NCBI GenBank assembly: GCA_964019055.1
Contig: OZ025220.1
Coordinates: 4,919,978-4,983,977, forward strand
From: Anthopleura xanthogrammica
Taxonomy: Eukaryota > Cnidaria > Anthozoa > Actiniaria > Actiniidae
Direction: 5' to 3'
Length of the DNA stretch: 64,000 nt
The notes beneath the pieces were generated by a model, which saw only the letters and a list, made by a program, of their open reading frames with translations, did no database searches and was not told where the DNA came from. The position numbers and the translations under genes are program-made. Numbering within the stretch: position 1 is the first letter of the stretch; each line of letters opens with the position of its first letter. Positions 31,859 through 43,440 of this stretch are shown piece by piece.

Positions 31859-31860
<2 letters not shown>
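31656..31860 (-). mobile_element. LINE 3' UTR fragment with TCAA tail
   Basis: Begins ATCAATCAATCAATCTTTATTGATAG, the reverse of a typical (ATTG)n LINE tail after AATAAA, and continues with a 3' UTR-like body. No coding part is recognised. Confidence 0.6.

Positions 31861-31861
<1 letters not shown>

Positions 31862-31918
<57 letters not shown>
31862..31918. repeat. AT dinucleotide microsatellite
   Basis: About 22 uninterrupted AT units, then a short interrupted stretch to 31918. Confidence 0.95.
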
Positions 31919-32180
31919 GAACACGAAATATGAAAAGTACATACATAAATAAAAGAAGAGAAAAGAAAAGTGGCCTAGTCATTATAATAATATATATTAT
32001 TCTACTTATCCTATAATGATTAATTATCAAATTTAAATTTGTAAGTTTTTGTTCATCCATGGATAAAGCACTGAGTAAGGCCAAGTAAACATAAGGTATA
32101 AAAGTAACACTGAAAATATAGGGAAATTTAACACGAAAAGTAGATTTCATGAGAGAGCGGGAAAACTGCCGCCATCTTCC

Positions 32181-32239
32181 TTGACCGCTGACCAACCTCC
32201 TGACCGCTGACCAACCTCCTGACCGCTGACCAACCTCCT
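32181..32239. repeat. 19-bp tandem repeat, three copies
   Basis: Three copies of GACCGCTGACCAACCTCCT. It accounts for the repeated peptide in short minus-strand frames here, which are not genes. Confidence 0.9.
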
Positions 32240-32987
32240 ATAATAGGGAAGTGTAGGTCTGTCACGACAGGTGTGTGCATTTGTATGCAAGATGAGCGTA
32301 TTAGATAGCGTATTGGACATGAATCCTTCAAAAGCCTTATTCTCAAAACTGAGCATTCTCTAAACCAAGAACAGAGAGCGACCGAAGGTGCGTGGCGATT
32401 CTCGTGCCCAGTTCGCATAGTCTGTGCTTGGAACGCCTGGGACCATGACCATCCCATTTGGAGCCCAAATACGAAGAACGGCTTGCATTTTTAGACTCGG
32501 GCTTGCTTCCTAGGGAAGCGCCCGAGTAAAAAGGCCATTTTACCATTCTTAAAACGGTTTTATAGTAACTGCTAAATTCTTTCGTCACGCAAATAAACGA
32601 GTAGACGAACTATCAAATGAATTTAAAAGGATGTGAAGTTGAAGTTGGAATGGGATATTTGCCGAGTTACATTTTTTGGCCTTGTGTTTTGGATTTTCGG
32701 GAATTTTTGCAATTGCACGCCGGACGCCGATAAAACGCAAAGTCGTCTTCCTTGTTCCAACATGAAATGCCGGTCACGCATTTTGGACGTGAATGTCGTC
32801 TAATATTCACCTATAGCGAACCAGTGAGAACACGCTACCTATGTAAGTTCAAGCTTTGGTATATACAATTGCTTAAGATTAAAGAAAGTATTGCCTCCTT
32901 CTTTCGGTCACTTTTTGCTTCCTGCTACCATGCCTTCTTTTCTCCTCTCCCCACCCTCTCACACTGACGCTAAATACGTGATCTATA
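32240..32987. other. Unassigned sequence
   Basis: Slightly GC-richer than its surroundings, but no exon, domain or repeat recognised. Confidence 0.35.
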
Positions 32988-32989
32988 TA

Positions 32990-33446
32990 GAGTGATTACA
33001 ATAAACCCGTTCAACAAAATATTTTAGTCAAAGTGTACGACTATCTGCTAGCGTTTATGAGTGGGTATTAGCCTAGTGTAACTAGCTCATGTGTGAAGAC
33101 TACAACTTTATAACGAAATAACGGTCTCATTCTATTGAAAAACAATATTTTTACTACGAGTCATTTGCTTTACAAATTTTAAACTGTAAATAAGTAATTC
33201 ATTCCGTGTAAAAGATTGAATTAAAGCTTCGCCGTTTTGCCTTCTACAATCTTTACAGTTATCCGACTTAAAAATTGAAATACATGTAAATGTCAATAAA
33301 CATGTATAGACTACATTCGTTTGTTGTCTGTTTAATAATTTTTGTTTTAGTCTATTTGTTGTCTACTTAGAGTCTATTAGCTAGTACTTGTGATTAATAG
33401 TGTGTATTAGTCTAGTAATTGTTGAACGGGTTTATTGCAATCACTC
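32990..33446. mobile_element. TA-flanked MITE, 457 bp
   Basis: Ends GAGTGATTACAATAAACCCG and its near-perfect inverse, flanked by TA (32988-32989 and 33447-33448). The interior has several TAGTCTA/GTCTATTAG words. Non-coding. Confidence 0.82.
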
Positions 33447-33448
33447 TA

Positions 33449-35460
33449 GTATAGCTTCAGCGTGTTTGGGAACCGCTTGCGCAATACACGAATCAATTTC
33501 GAGATAAAAAGTCGGTTCATTGAGATCTTACGCACTAACCGTCTTCTCGTTTGAAGGTTGCCTTCTTCAAAGTCATCTAGTATTTTCTCCAAATTTGGGG
33601 TTGATGCTAGTTCTATTTTATTATTGCGGTTCCTCTCTTGAACACGTGTTTGACAGTTAACCAGCCTTACCATTCAAATTATTTTTCCCGTCATTTTGAT
33701 TGGCCGAGAGAACTGCAAACAACTGCCTACAAATAACGGTCTGCTCATGCGCATTACAATGCAAAGCCATTTTGCTGTAAATAATGGTCTGCTCATGCGC
33801 AGTAACGTTGCATTTGACAATGGCTCGCTTCCCTGAACTGAAAAAAACAATGAACTGACTTCTTTGTTATTGTTTGACTTGTGCGCACTGCCCGTCAAAT
33901 ATTAGAAAAAAATATTTTGAATGATAAAACAATTATTGAACTTGGTTATCGTAAAGTATCGTGATTTGTTAGTGTCTCGCAAGCAATTATTTGCCTCTGC
34001 CTTCGAGGAAGAAATCACGGTATTTTGCTACAACCTTGTCCAATAAATGCTTATTCTTTGCGTGTTCCGCTTCCCTGGCGCGACTGCGCAATATCAGATC
34101 TTGGTTTGACATCAGTTTCAATACAAGAACTACTGTCAAGGTAATTGCCATCATGAAAAAAATCCGAAAGATCTATACAAAGAGAAAAGGAATGCAAAAT
34201 AATCTTCATTGAAACGAATTGGCCGGAAAAGGGTTGCTAATCTGAATCTCAAAATTTTACTGACAGGAATCCGTTACTCTATGATGAATTTCAAGCGAAA
34301 CACGGCAAAGTTATTAACACTTTGAATTCAAAAAGGTGACGTGATATCTTAGCTGGGATGTGGGAGAGGGAAAAGAAAGGAAAGAGAAACTACTGCGATT
34401 CTCAATATTCTGCGTATTCGTTAACTGCGACGGCTGCCTGTTTGAACTTTTTTCCATTGGCTAAGATCACAGTCAGCAACTTTACATGCGTCTTAAGCGA
34501 TGATGACTTGTGCGCAACAGTTGAACCCTTAGATCCGGAAAAAAACCCAATGTCCTCGTTTCACGAATACTGCATGATTTTACAAGTCTTAACTTCTGCG
34601 AAGGGAGACTGAAAAACCTTGAACCAGCAACTTTATATGTACTTGGATGTAGACTTGGCTGCATATTAAGTTTAAGAAAGTCTTTGAGCAATTTTAGCAA
34701 ATATTTTTAATTGTGTAACAAGTATTTTGGTAGTAAATTTTACAATTCAGAGATCCTGAAACATTTGACACAAGTGTCAATTAAATACGTCTTCATTCTC
34801 CTGGTCATTGTCACTGTCGTCGTCGTCGTCGTTGTCGTAAAAGCGCGCAGGCTCACCATACAAACCACTCACTGACCAATGAAAACTTTCTAAATTCATT
34901 GCTCCTTTCTAAAATTACTTTTTCACACTAATTACTTGTACCCTTCACTTTATTAGGGTTTATGTACATTTTCTTCTAATTGTAAATAAATATTAATAAA
35001 TATCTCGTCATTATTTTGTTCTCGTATCCGGAGGTATGGTTTTGTTACCATGGCAACCGATAGGGAAGATTTCAACTTCTTCGCGCATTTGTGAATTTGC
35101 CGGAAGTCGTTAGCAGCTTGATACCGGTTTTTTTCTCGTAAAACATAGCAAAGGTAACCCAATTTCCTTATTACCATTCAATTTATATATTTTTCTTATA
35201 TTTATTATAACGTTTTCTTTCTTTCTTATCGTACTACAACTGAATTATTTATATTTATTGTAATTTATCTATATTTATCGTAATATTGACTGTAAATTTT
35301 CTCGTTTCTGCGTCACTGACTGTTTTGACCAAAATTTTGTAATTTATTCAAAACTAGCTAACTGACTTGTTTAGCCTTATGGTTATTTCAGTTAGCATGT
35401 ACTAAATCAAGTTCTTTAATTAATTTGTTTTGATTACTTTGTACAAATATAGTACTAAAT
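33449..35460. other. Mostly unassigned sequence with a LINE-type 3' end
   Basis: No gene recognised. A near-direct repeat AATAACGGTCTGCTCATGCGC / AATAATGGTCTGCTCATGCGC occurs at about 33733 and 33781. A GTC trinucleotide run lies at 34812-34839. Confidence 0.4.
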
Positions 35461-35485
35461 AAATCATTGTCATTGTCATTGTCGG
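35455..35485 (+). repeat. AATAAA plus CATTGT tail, LINE-like 3' end
   Basis: AAATAAATCATTGTCATTGTCATTGTC: a polyadenylation signal followed by short hexanucleotide repeats, as at the 3' end of some LINEs. The body upstream is not recognisable. Confidence 0.45.
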
Positions 35486-35912
35486 AGTTGATGGCACAAC
35501 GTTAAGCGTAACTTAACGTTGACCTCACTTCGCAAATGATCGGTGTCACAAAGGCAATCCAACGTTGACTTCGCAAGAGATTTTATATAAAGGTAACTAA
35601 ACGCTGGGCATATAAGGCAGCTCTATATTGATAGCACAGCATTTTTGATTCACCACCACATCACGTGGTAGTCACGTGCCTATAGTATGACGTCTTCAGC
35701 TTGAGGTACTAGGGTTCGTAAGTCATTACAACCTGTTTCACCAAACACTAAATCGGCGGCTACGGTTTCTGAACCAACATGTACATTTATTGCTTATCAT
35801 AACGTAGTTGTATACAGATATACAGGTATACAGGTATACAGGGTTTGAAATCTAAGAACAGATAAAGATACAAAAAAGTCTACTTAGGATACTTAAATAC
35901 TAGATACTTACT

Positions 35913-37194
35913 GTGGTGGACTACTTACCGGTATGGCTTTCTTAGATCTAAGCAAGGCCCTCGACACCTTGGACCATAACCTCATGATCAAGAAGCTATC
36001 TTTGCTGGGTTTTTCGAACTCTGCCTTGATATGGCTGAACGCTTACTTAACAAACAGAACACAATCTATTGTAACTAACGGAGTGGTCTCTGACCCTCAA
36101 CCTATCCATTTTGGAATCCCTCAGGGATCTATTCTAGGGCATTTATTATTTATCATATATATTAATGACCTCCCCTCAGTAGTTAAGGATTGCAGTATTC
36201 AGCTCTATGCTGACGATACTATTCTTTTTTTCAGTAGTAAGTCTGTTAGTGAAATCGAATCTCGTTTATCTAATGAGCTTACTAATATAATTAGTTGGCT
36301 CGACGAAAATTTCCTTTTTCTAAATTACACTAAAAGACAAAAATCATGTTGCTAGGTACCCACCAAAGGCTAGCTAAAGTCAATGATTTTACAATTAAAG
36401 CACGTGACTCTCTTTTTGAAAGAGTCTATCAATTTAAGTACTTAGGAATAATGCTTGATCCATGCCTCTCTTGGAATGACCACATCGACTACATGACCTC
36501 TAAAATTCCAGCACGGATAGGCATGTTGCGGAAAGCTCGTATGGTCATTCCCAAGGAGGCATGCATCACACTATACGATACTATGATTTTACCCCTCTAT
36601 GACTACTGTAGTGCCCTCTGGGATAGCTGCGGGAAAGTCAACAAAGGCTACCTAGACAATTTACAACGTCGTGCAGCCAGAGTCATAGAGGGTTACAAAT
36701 CAACCGACCAGATTGATGTGGGCAATACTTTCTCTTGGTCATCTCTACAGTCTAGAAGATCATATAATATCTGTTTACTAGTCCACAAATGTATCAGTAA
36801 CCTAGCCCCCTCTTATCTACTAAACGAATTTAATTTTTCATCAGACATACATAACTACAACACTCGAAATAGGGATCTTCTGAGACTGCCGCTAGCCCGT
36901 ACTTCTAAATATCAGAGCTCCTTCCGGGTTAACGCTCTCAAAACGTGGAATCTCCTGCCCGCCAAAATTAGACACGAAACTAATTTTTCCAAATTCAAAA
37001 CGGCTTTGAAAAGCCACTTCAAATCTTTGTAATCAGTTCTTTTCGTTTCTCCTTTTCGTCTTGTGTTACCATTATTTGTATTTCATGTTGTTATATTGTT
37101 ATTAGATTAAGTTATACAGGTCCCCATTTAAACCAGTTTTACTGAATTGGGCAACCTGTTTTTAAAATATTATTAAAAAAAAAAAAAAAAAAAA
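35913..37194 (+). pseudogene. 5'-truncated jockey/CR1-like LINE reverse transcriptase with poly(A)
   Basis: Starts inside the RT at MAFLDLSKALDTLDHNL (35933), with HFGIPQGSILGHLLFIIYIN and the catalytic box LYADDTILFF. A small indel near 36340 shifts the frame; the second frame (36346-37032) carries the post-RT region (FKYLGIMLDPCLSWNDHI, LYDYCSALWDSCG, NLQRRAARVIEG, ALKTWNLLPAKIR) to a stop at 37032. The 3' UTR ends in about 20 A residues (37175-37194). No endonuclease, so it is a dead-on-arrival insertion. Confidence 0.88.
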
Positions 37195-37382
37195 GAACAA
37201 ACAAAACGAAGTAAAGTACAAATTCATGAAACGAAAACTTACCCAGTAGCGCATATATCTTTAAGTTCATAGCGTCTAGTGAAAATGATTATATTCTATT
37301 GCATATCTTATATATCTTACTTATGTTGATTACGTAATGCCTATAGTACTTAAGATTCACAATAGCTGTGGTGTAACTTACT

Positions 37383-38174
37383 TTAAAATGTCGACGCGCA
37401 CGTGAAACTAATGTAAATTTCTAGCGAAACACAACCATTGTTTCGCAATATGTCAGCACATTCTTTACTTCCAGAAGATTTGGCGTGTCACAGAGGCTAC
37501 TTACCGTTTGCATCCAATGCCTTTACATCTGCAAAATACTAGAAACAAATGAATGGATGATTATTATCTTAACTCACTAATGCTTTACGTACCAGTCTGG
37601 TGCATTCACCACTTTCCATACATCGGTTCAATGGTCAAACACAAGCATTCAGTTGAGGCTGCAAAATTAAAAGTTGAATCCTTTGAAACTACTTTGCTGC
37701 CTCGATTGAATGCTTTGTCTGTTACCAGTAAATAAATGTATAGAAAATGGTGAGATCATAAGTTGCCTTGTTTTATCAGCCAATCAATCTCTGGTTGGCA
37801 CATGACAAAGGCTTATTCACATGAAGTATCGCTATCGCAAAACACGAAAAATGAAGATATTGCACTATTTATTCAAGAGGAAAATCCATGTTTTTACTAG
37901 CATTTTTTCATTTTGTATATTGGGATATTTATAATTCAGTGTAAAAATCAAAAACATGCTGGGGTTTTTTGTTGTACAAGTAATCCAAACAGGTAATACT
38001 CACCCATGTAAGAAGTTGAGTGATGACAATATTGCCAAGCATATATCCAGAATGCAGCGGTGTAAGCTTGTCTCGGTCATCATTTACCGTATTAACATCA
38101 TCCGGCGCACAGTAGGCCAGTAATGATATACATAATGGTAAATCTTCCTTGGCAACAGCATCGTGTAATTGCCG
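37383..38174 (-). pseudogene. AGAP-like C-terminal ankyrin-repeat exons, broken
   Basis: Two exon-like blocks on the minus strand. Block A (38174-38004) encodes LHDAVAKEDLPLCISLLAYC and, further on, KLTPLHSGYMLGNIVITQLL, ending TGG|GTGAGT, a good splice donor. Block B (37538-37383), after an acceptor-like TTTCTAG, encodes YFADVKALDANG, then HAKSSGSKECADILRNNGC. The order matches the two ankyrin repeats at the C-terminus of Arf-GAPs with GTPase, ANK and PH domains (AGAP). Block B has in-frame stops at 37499-37497 (TAG) and 37490-37488 (TGA), and block A lacks an AG acceptor. The Arf-GAP, PH and GTPase parts were not found upstream to 39000. It is probably a decayed partial gene duplication; the retained intron argues against a processed copy. 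Confidence 0.6.
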
Positions 38175-38837
38175 AGACAATGGGAATAAAATTATGAATC
38201 AGTTAAGTAGCATAAAAAGATCAATGCACTTGTCGTCGTTTTCTCTAAGTGGGAGGGGTCCCCTTGGGGTTGGTAGGAGGTGAATAAAGCAGACATTTTT
38301 TCTTACTTATATACAGCTATATCTAGGTTGGGAATTTTTTCTCCCTTTCGTAGTTGGCTCGTCCTTCTATCCCCAGGGTACTGGGAATGATTATACGAAA
38401 AATGCCTCATAGGAAAGAAAGGGGGAGGTAACATAATATGAAGAGTGAAATAAACAAATGCGCACATCGTCCTGGTTTGTGTACCCTTGGAGTGTTGCGC
38501 GCCATTTTTCCTGACACAAATTACTCGTTCCAATGCCTCACCGCGCAAAGAGAGAATTCTTAAGGTGGCAGTTCACATAAGAACTGTTTACTTTCGTACT
38601 TGGCTCTTATCCAACGTTCCCTGTCCTCCCTATGAAGAAGAAAGCAGAAGCGTTAAATTAAAAAAAATAGTCCTTAAAATACGCAAAATATTTCCCCTCA
38701 ACCTCTTGTCCCTTGCTGTTTATTGACAAAATTATCATATTATGATTCTTTGATACAAAGGTCAATAACTTCATAAACTTCGCCACATAACATCTGCTCC
38801 ACTGAGCCGTAATGTCAACATCTTGCAAGATAGTGAT

Positions 38838-39011
38838 GTCATGTCCGCCAACAAAATGTTTGAAGCTAAAGCCAATTTGTTTACAAAAGAAAGGAACGTA
38901 AAACCTAAACCTAAACAATCAATTAAGGCTGGGGATATTGAAAAACTAAATAAATACTTTGCCGAAGGTCAGAGCGATGGTGTTTGGAAAGACGTCCCTG
39001 AGAAGTTAGTA
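38838..39011 (+). pseudogene. Crypton/KIAA1958-like (tyrosine recombinase family) fragment
   Basis: Open frame with SANKMFEAKANLFTKERNVK and IKAGDIEKLNKYFAEGQ, which recalls the domain before the catalytic part in Crypton-derived QRICH1/KIAA1958-like proteins. The similarity ends abruptly at about 39011, where GCGGAGCTCCC starts another repeat. No catalytic residues are present. Family assignment is from memory of the pattern and weak. Confidence 0.35.
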
Positions 39012-39418
39012 GTTTGTAGCGGAGCTCCCGCGCGGAGCACCATACTTAAGAAAAAATGGTAACCCATCGAGTTGATTTTTCATGACTTGATTGCGCCATC
39101 ACCTTGTCCGTACGTACGGCGTGTACCACCAAAGGGTTCCCGCTTGATTCCAAAGCGAACTTTGTCTCGCAAATACATTAAAATAGTGCTTATAAAGCGC
39201 ATGTGGCACTGCTAGTTATGGGATTTATAGTGTTAAAGAAGTTTGTACAAGATGTTCATTTCGTGAGTTTTTGATGTGGTGATAAGATGTCGTTTATATC
39301 TTTTGTATTAGGTGAAATATAGTGGAACATGAAGATACTGAAACATACATAAATGGTATAAATGGAAATCGCGCTAAATTATACTTATTTTTTAAAATCA
39401 GTTCGTCTTTCAAACCTC

Positions 39419-39652
39419 AGTTATCTTGCGATATCTTGCGATAGGAGGAGGTACACTTTGTACTGCATTTTGTGGTTCAACCAAGGTCATTTCAGAATAA
39501 TTTTCATTTGATTCGACTATATGAATCTTTAAATTTATTGCGTCGGCCACAGCTTGTATTATGATATGATCAGCCCATGTTCCTTGCATAGACATGTTGT
39601 TTAAATATTGTAAGCAAGATGTTTCTAAATCGAAGAGTTCCGAACTTTATTA
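39419..39652 (-). pseudogene. OTU-type cysteine protease domain fragment
   Basis: On the minus strand from about 39652: SSELFDLETSCLQYLNNMSM, then QGTWADHIIIQAVADAINLK and IHIVESNENYSEMTLVEP. The GTWADH...A..A......I.I.. pattern is the middle of OTU domains that often occur in transposon-encoded proteins. The catalytic cysteine region upstream is in a different frame or lost, and the C-terminal histidine segment (GHYxSL type) is not seen. Confidence 0.6.
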
Positions 39653-39763
39653 TAGTTTTCGAGAAGATCCGAGAAGGTATTGATCGTTTCGGTTGACATC
39701 TTTTTTGATATTTGGGGTTCCTGTGTAAAGTTTACTTACTCACGGACATCGCTCGATAGCATA

Positions 39764-39791
39764 GTGGCACTGCTTTGCGAAGCAGTGCCAC
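39764..39791. other. 12-bp perfect hairpin
   Basis: GTGGCACTGCTT, loop TGCG, AAGCAGTGCCAC. The arm word TGGCACTGCT also occurs at about 39207, so it may be part of a repeat family. No T-run follows. Confidence 0.7.
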
Positions 39792-39794
39792 AAA

Positions 39795-40560
39795 AAACAT
39801 TCCTTTTCGAAACATAATAAACATTTTTATTGATCAAGAAGTAGTCTTCAAGAATTCATGTGGTTTTTTGTAGCGAACAATCGTATATTTTAACTTATTT
39901 TGTTCGCCTCCGATCGGCGAATTAAAGAAGACTTTCTCTCAATAGTTTTAATTTTTTAATACATGATTTAATTTCATGTTGAATGAAATATAAAAAGGAA
40001 TACATATTCCGCCACATATTTGCCATTTATTTAATTTTTCCAGTTAGTAATTGCACATAAATGAGCAATAGGTCTATTTTATGTTGTTGAACAGCATGTT
40101 CTCGAAAGCTTATAACACGATTGTCATAATTTGGTCTTTTACTGAGTCGATAAAATAAAAAGATATACAAGAACATTTCCAAAGGCTGACCAAGAAAATT
40201 ATCATTTTGGATCAATAATTCTGTCTCTTGTTCTTGTGAAGTTCAACTGAACAACTAGACTGAATGTAAGCAAGTTTGTTTTTCGAAAACATTTGCCTTT
40301 CGTATTTTTTCACCCAAAACCGATATTTTTTTAACCTAAGACCAATACCATTTGCTTAATAAGATCTTCTTCAACACATGAAAGACTTATTAATTGTATG
40401 TTGTCCTTCGAATTTAATAAGTTTTCTGGTATTGTGAAGGCGGCTTAAGTTTTTCCTTCAGTTTTCCCCCACCTGTTTTAAAAAATGGCAGGTCATATTT
40501 CTCACTATAAAAAACCAATTCCTTTCAAAAATTAAGCTTATAACCGTTTCTTTAGATTTA
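39795..40560. other. Unassigned AT-rich sequence
   Basis: No gene or repeat recognised. Confidence 0.4.
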
Positions 40561-40568
40561 ACAATATA

Positions 40569-40796
40569 CACTGGACGAAAAATCAGATTTACTCATCTTC
40601 TCTCGGTGCAAACGTGGTGCAAATATGGAAAAAACATATAGAAAACCTAAAGCAAATCTGGTGAATACCACATTTACTTATGGGTGAAAATATGTTAAGC
40701 AAATATGGTATTCACCAAATTTTCTTTAGATTTTCTCTGTCTTTGCACCACAATCGCACCGAGCGAAGATAAGTGAATCTGATTTTTCGTCCAGTG
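40569..40796. mobile_element. MITE with CACTGGACGAAAAATCAGAT ends, 228 bp
   Basis: Almost the whole element is an imperfect palindrome: the left arm (40569-40690) pairs with the right arm (40700-40796). Ends are CACTGGACG and CGTCCAGTG. No clear target duplication. The CACTG start recalls the element at 55-5188, but the following bases differ. Confidence 0.8.
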
Positions 40797-42732
40797 ATTA
40801 AACTTGAATAAAAACATAAACGAGGAAGACATATCAAATTGAAAATGTACCATTTAATACCTAGTTGTGTAAGAAAGCTTACAGCTATTGTTCTGAACAC
40901 TTGCTTTGATAGCTAAACTAAAGACATCACCATGGAAATATTTTCATGCTTTGGAGTTTTCAAACTCAAAAATTCTCTTACGTACCAAATTTGTCAGCAA
41001 TTCCTTTCCTCTATAAAGAAAAACGTCAATAGTAACATTACTTCAAACCAAATAATCTTCCTGAATTGTGAAGCTTTTGTTTTTCGCTTACAAGCAGCAC
41101 ATGGCTGAGAAGCTGCTGAATGTTTTGCTTGACGTGCAAACGCGCCCAAAAACAGTCACACTTTCGTATGTAGTGTCCCGCTTGTCACGCACTTAGTATG
41201 AAATTTATTCATAATTAATAAAATTCTTTTTAAAAACTCGTTTTTCTTTCAAACGCATGGATAATCCAATTTTTTGTGTATAGATCTTAAAGTATATGTC
41301 AAATTAGTCTTGTGAAATAGAACATTAAATTTATAATTGGTTTTGAATAGAAGATGGGAAATAGGAAGTACGAAGAATTGAACTGGGAGCTCCGCTTTTA
41401 GGCAGTGCCTAAATATATATATCATATCTTGTGTATACGCTTGTATAACACATTTATTAAAATTCTAGCTTTTTTGTATTGAAGACTCAGCATAACTTGG
41501 TCTTGTATATTAATGATAATGATAATAGCATGACGTATTTTTTTTTTGTGGCATCGTTTGCCAAATTAAGGCCACAAATAAACAATATGCCCTCCAAAAG
41601 TTATGTTATTGTCCTATTATTTATGAGGAATGCAAAATAGGTCATTTTTGGCCCTTTTCAGACAAAACGCATGGGTTATAGCCTATGGTTTTGATAGATT
41701 GTGGCCCATTTTCACACCTTTCGAAAAAAATATATAGAGATTATCACATGTTAAGAGCCTGATATCGTTTTTATTCACGAGTTTCCCGTCATATCGCGAA
41801 CATGGGAGTCCGCGAGCGAGTGAGCGATATGATACGGAAAACGAGTGGATTAAGGGTCGATTGTATATTATTATATATCGCGAGATTTTATTGGACAGTT
41901 TGCTGTGAAGTGATAGCGTATCACTTCACTGATATGGTTTTTATTCACGGCTTTATTTCACGGATATCGACCCTAAATGTGTAATAAGCAATATTTATAC
42001 ACGACATGAAAAGCTGCGTTTAGGCTAGTTTTAAATGCAGCTTTATGTAAATTTAACATTTCAGGTTTACACGGATTTGAAACAGATAAAATGTTTAGTT
42101 TCAAGTTTTCACTTTGTAAACTCGTAGAAACATTAAGTTTACACAGGTTTAAATGCCAGGTAAATGTGAAGGAAATTTGATATTTTCTACGTAATAAATG
42201 CCAATTACAAGGAAACGTAATCAGTGTAAACGTGGGGTTTACACAGGTTTTTTAATGAGAGTATTTAACATTATTTTTTTTGTTATTGAATAAACTGAAA
42301 GAAACTGAATTAAGAGCGACTTTCTGTAAAAATCGACCAAACATTGTCACAAGTGAAAAAATCGATTTCGCTCATATTTTTTTTATTGATAGCCCTTAGT
42401 ATGAAATACATCCTGGTGTTTTTAGTTTTGAAACATTTTACTTGGTTCCCGAGAAATTTACGAAAATCGATTTCGGCCCTACGCATTGAAAAAATGACCG
42501 CCGAGATCACGGAATTTAGTGTGAAAATAAGAGCATCGTACAGCTAAATCATTTATCTATATTTTTAGTCGGCATTTTTTATCGAAAGAATACATATTCC
42601 TCTTCCTTTCGGTTGTATTTATCTTAGAATATTTGGCGTTTTAAGACCCGAAAAAAATTATTTACGAAGCTCATTATTTCCAAAGTTCACAAATGCAAAT
42701 TAAGGCCTTAAAATACGGCTTATAAAAACTAT

Positions 42733-43032
42733 GTGCTCTTTTTCCAAATCATAAAAAAACTACACCCAGAGGATTATCTAATGTATTTCTATCAGAATCA
42801 AAAGACAAATCCTTGGGCAAATCATTTTTACTGTTCCGTTGAGGACGCTTTTCTGTCCCTATTTGACGACAATTCGAAGATGCAAATTGTGGTCTCGTAA
42901 TATCGGCGTAAAAATATATGTGCAGAGATTCTAAATCATTTATAACCTATGCCCACAGGAGTATCTAATGTATGTCTATCAGAATCAAAAGAAAATTCTA
43001 TGGGCAAATCATCTAAACTGTTCCGTTGGGGT
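42733..43032. repeat. Direct repeat, about 187 bp apart
   Basis: The segment around 42770-42850 (GATTATCTAATGTATTTCTATCAGAATCAAAAG) recurs at 42957-43032 with few changes; each is followed by GGGCAAATCAT and CTGTTCCGTTG. Confidence 0.75.
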
Positions 43033-43084
43033 CTCTTTACGATCCCTCTTGGCGACCATTTCAACTGTAAACTTATTGCGTTAC

Positions 43085-43133
43085 CTCCATCGGCGTGACT
43101 TGAACTAATAAGATTCGAGTCACGCCGATGGAG
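43085..43133. other. 16-bp perfect inverted repeat
   Basis: CTCCATCGGCGTGACT at 43085-43100 and its exact complement at 43118-43133, separated by 17 bp. It is GC-rich in an AT-rich neighbourhood. Confidence 0.8.
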
Positions 43134-43143
43134 TCAAAACCGC

Positions 43144-43440
43144 GGGCTATAGTCCATGCTTTTTGCCTGAGAATGGCCAAAAATTATCTATATTGTGTTC
43201 CTCAAAAATAATGGGTATTTTTTCAAATGGTTTGAAAATGGCCTACAATCAGTCAAAAGCAAGATCTAAATTCCATGCTTTTTTCCTGAAAATGGCTAAA
43301 AATGACCTATTTTGTGTAGTTCTTAAATAATGCCTATTTTTTCAAAAGGGTTGAAAATGGCCCAAAATTGGTCAAAACTGTGGGCTACAGTCCATGCTTT
43401 TTGCCTGAAAATGGCCAAAAATGATCTATATTGTGTTGTA
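43144..43440. repeat. 119-bp tandem repeat, two and a half copies
   Basis: Units start at 43144, 43263 and 43382 (TCCATGCTTTTTGCCTGAAAA core). The last is partial, ending near 43440. Confidence 0.85.

Larger units (their letters stand above)
39019..41395. repeat. Possible element with GCGGAGCTCCC ends
   Basis: GCGGAGCTCCC (39019-39029) and its exact inverse GGGAGCTCCGC (41385-41395) bracket 2.4 kb containing the OTU fragment, a hairpin and a MITE. The left copy cuts the Crypton-like frame. Eleven bases could be chance, so the boundary is only a candidate. Confidence 0.3.
41632..43436. repeat. Inverted-repeat pair of about 64 bp, possible foldback element
   Basis: 41632-41694 and 43372-43436 are inverted copies at roughly 80 percent by eye (TGGCC...TTTTCAG...AAAGCATGG type). 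The right arm belongs to a 119-bp tandem repeat. The interior is non-coding. Confidence 0.55.

Noticed and set aside
32128..32457. A 109-codon minus-strand frame with repeated GWSAVRRLVSGQ-like peptide
   Set aside because: The repetition comes from the 19-bp tandem repeat at 32181-32239; no family resemblance.
37511..37538. A very small separate exon ending at CAAACG|GTAAGT
   Set aside because: The same frame continues past this GT with clear ankyrin similarity (two stops aside), so the GTAAGT is part of the decayed exon.
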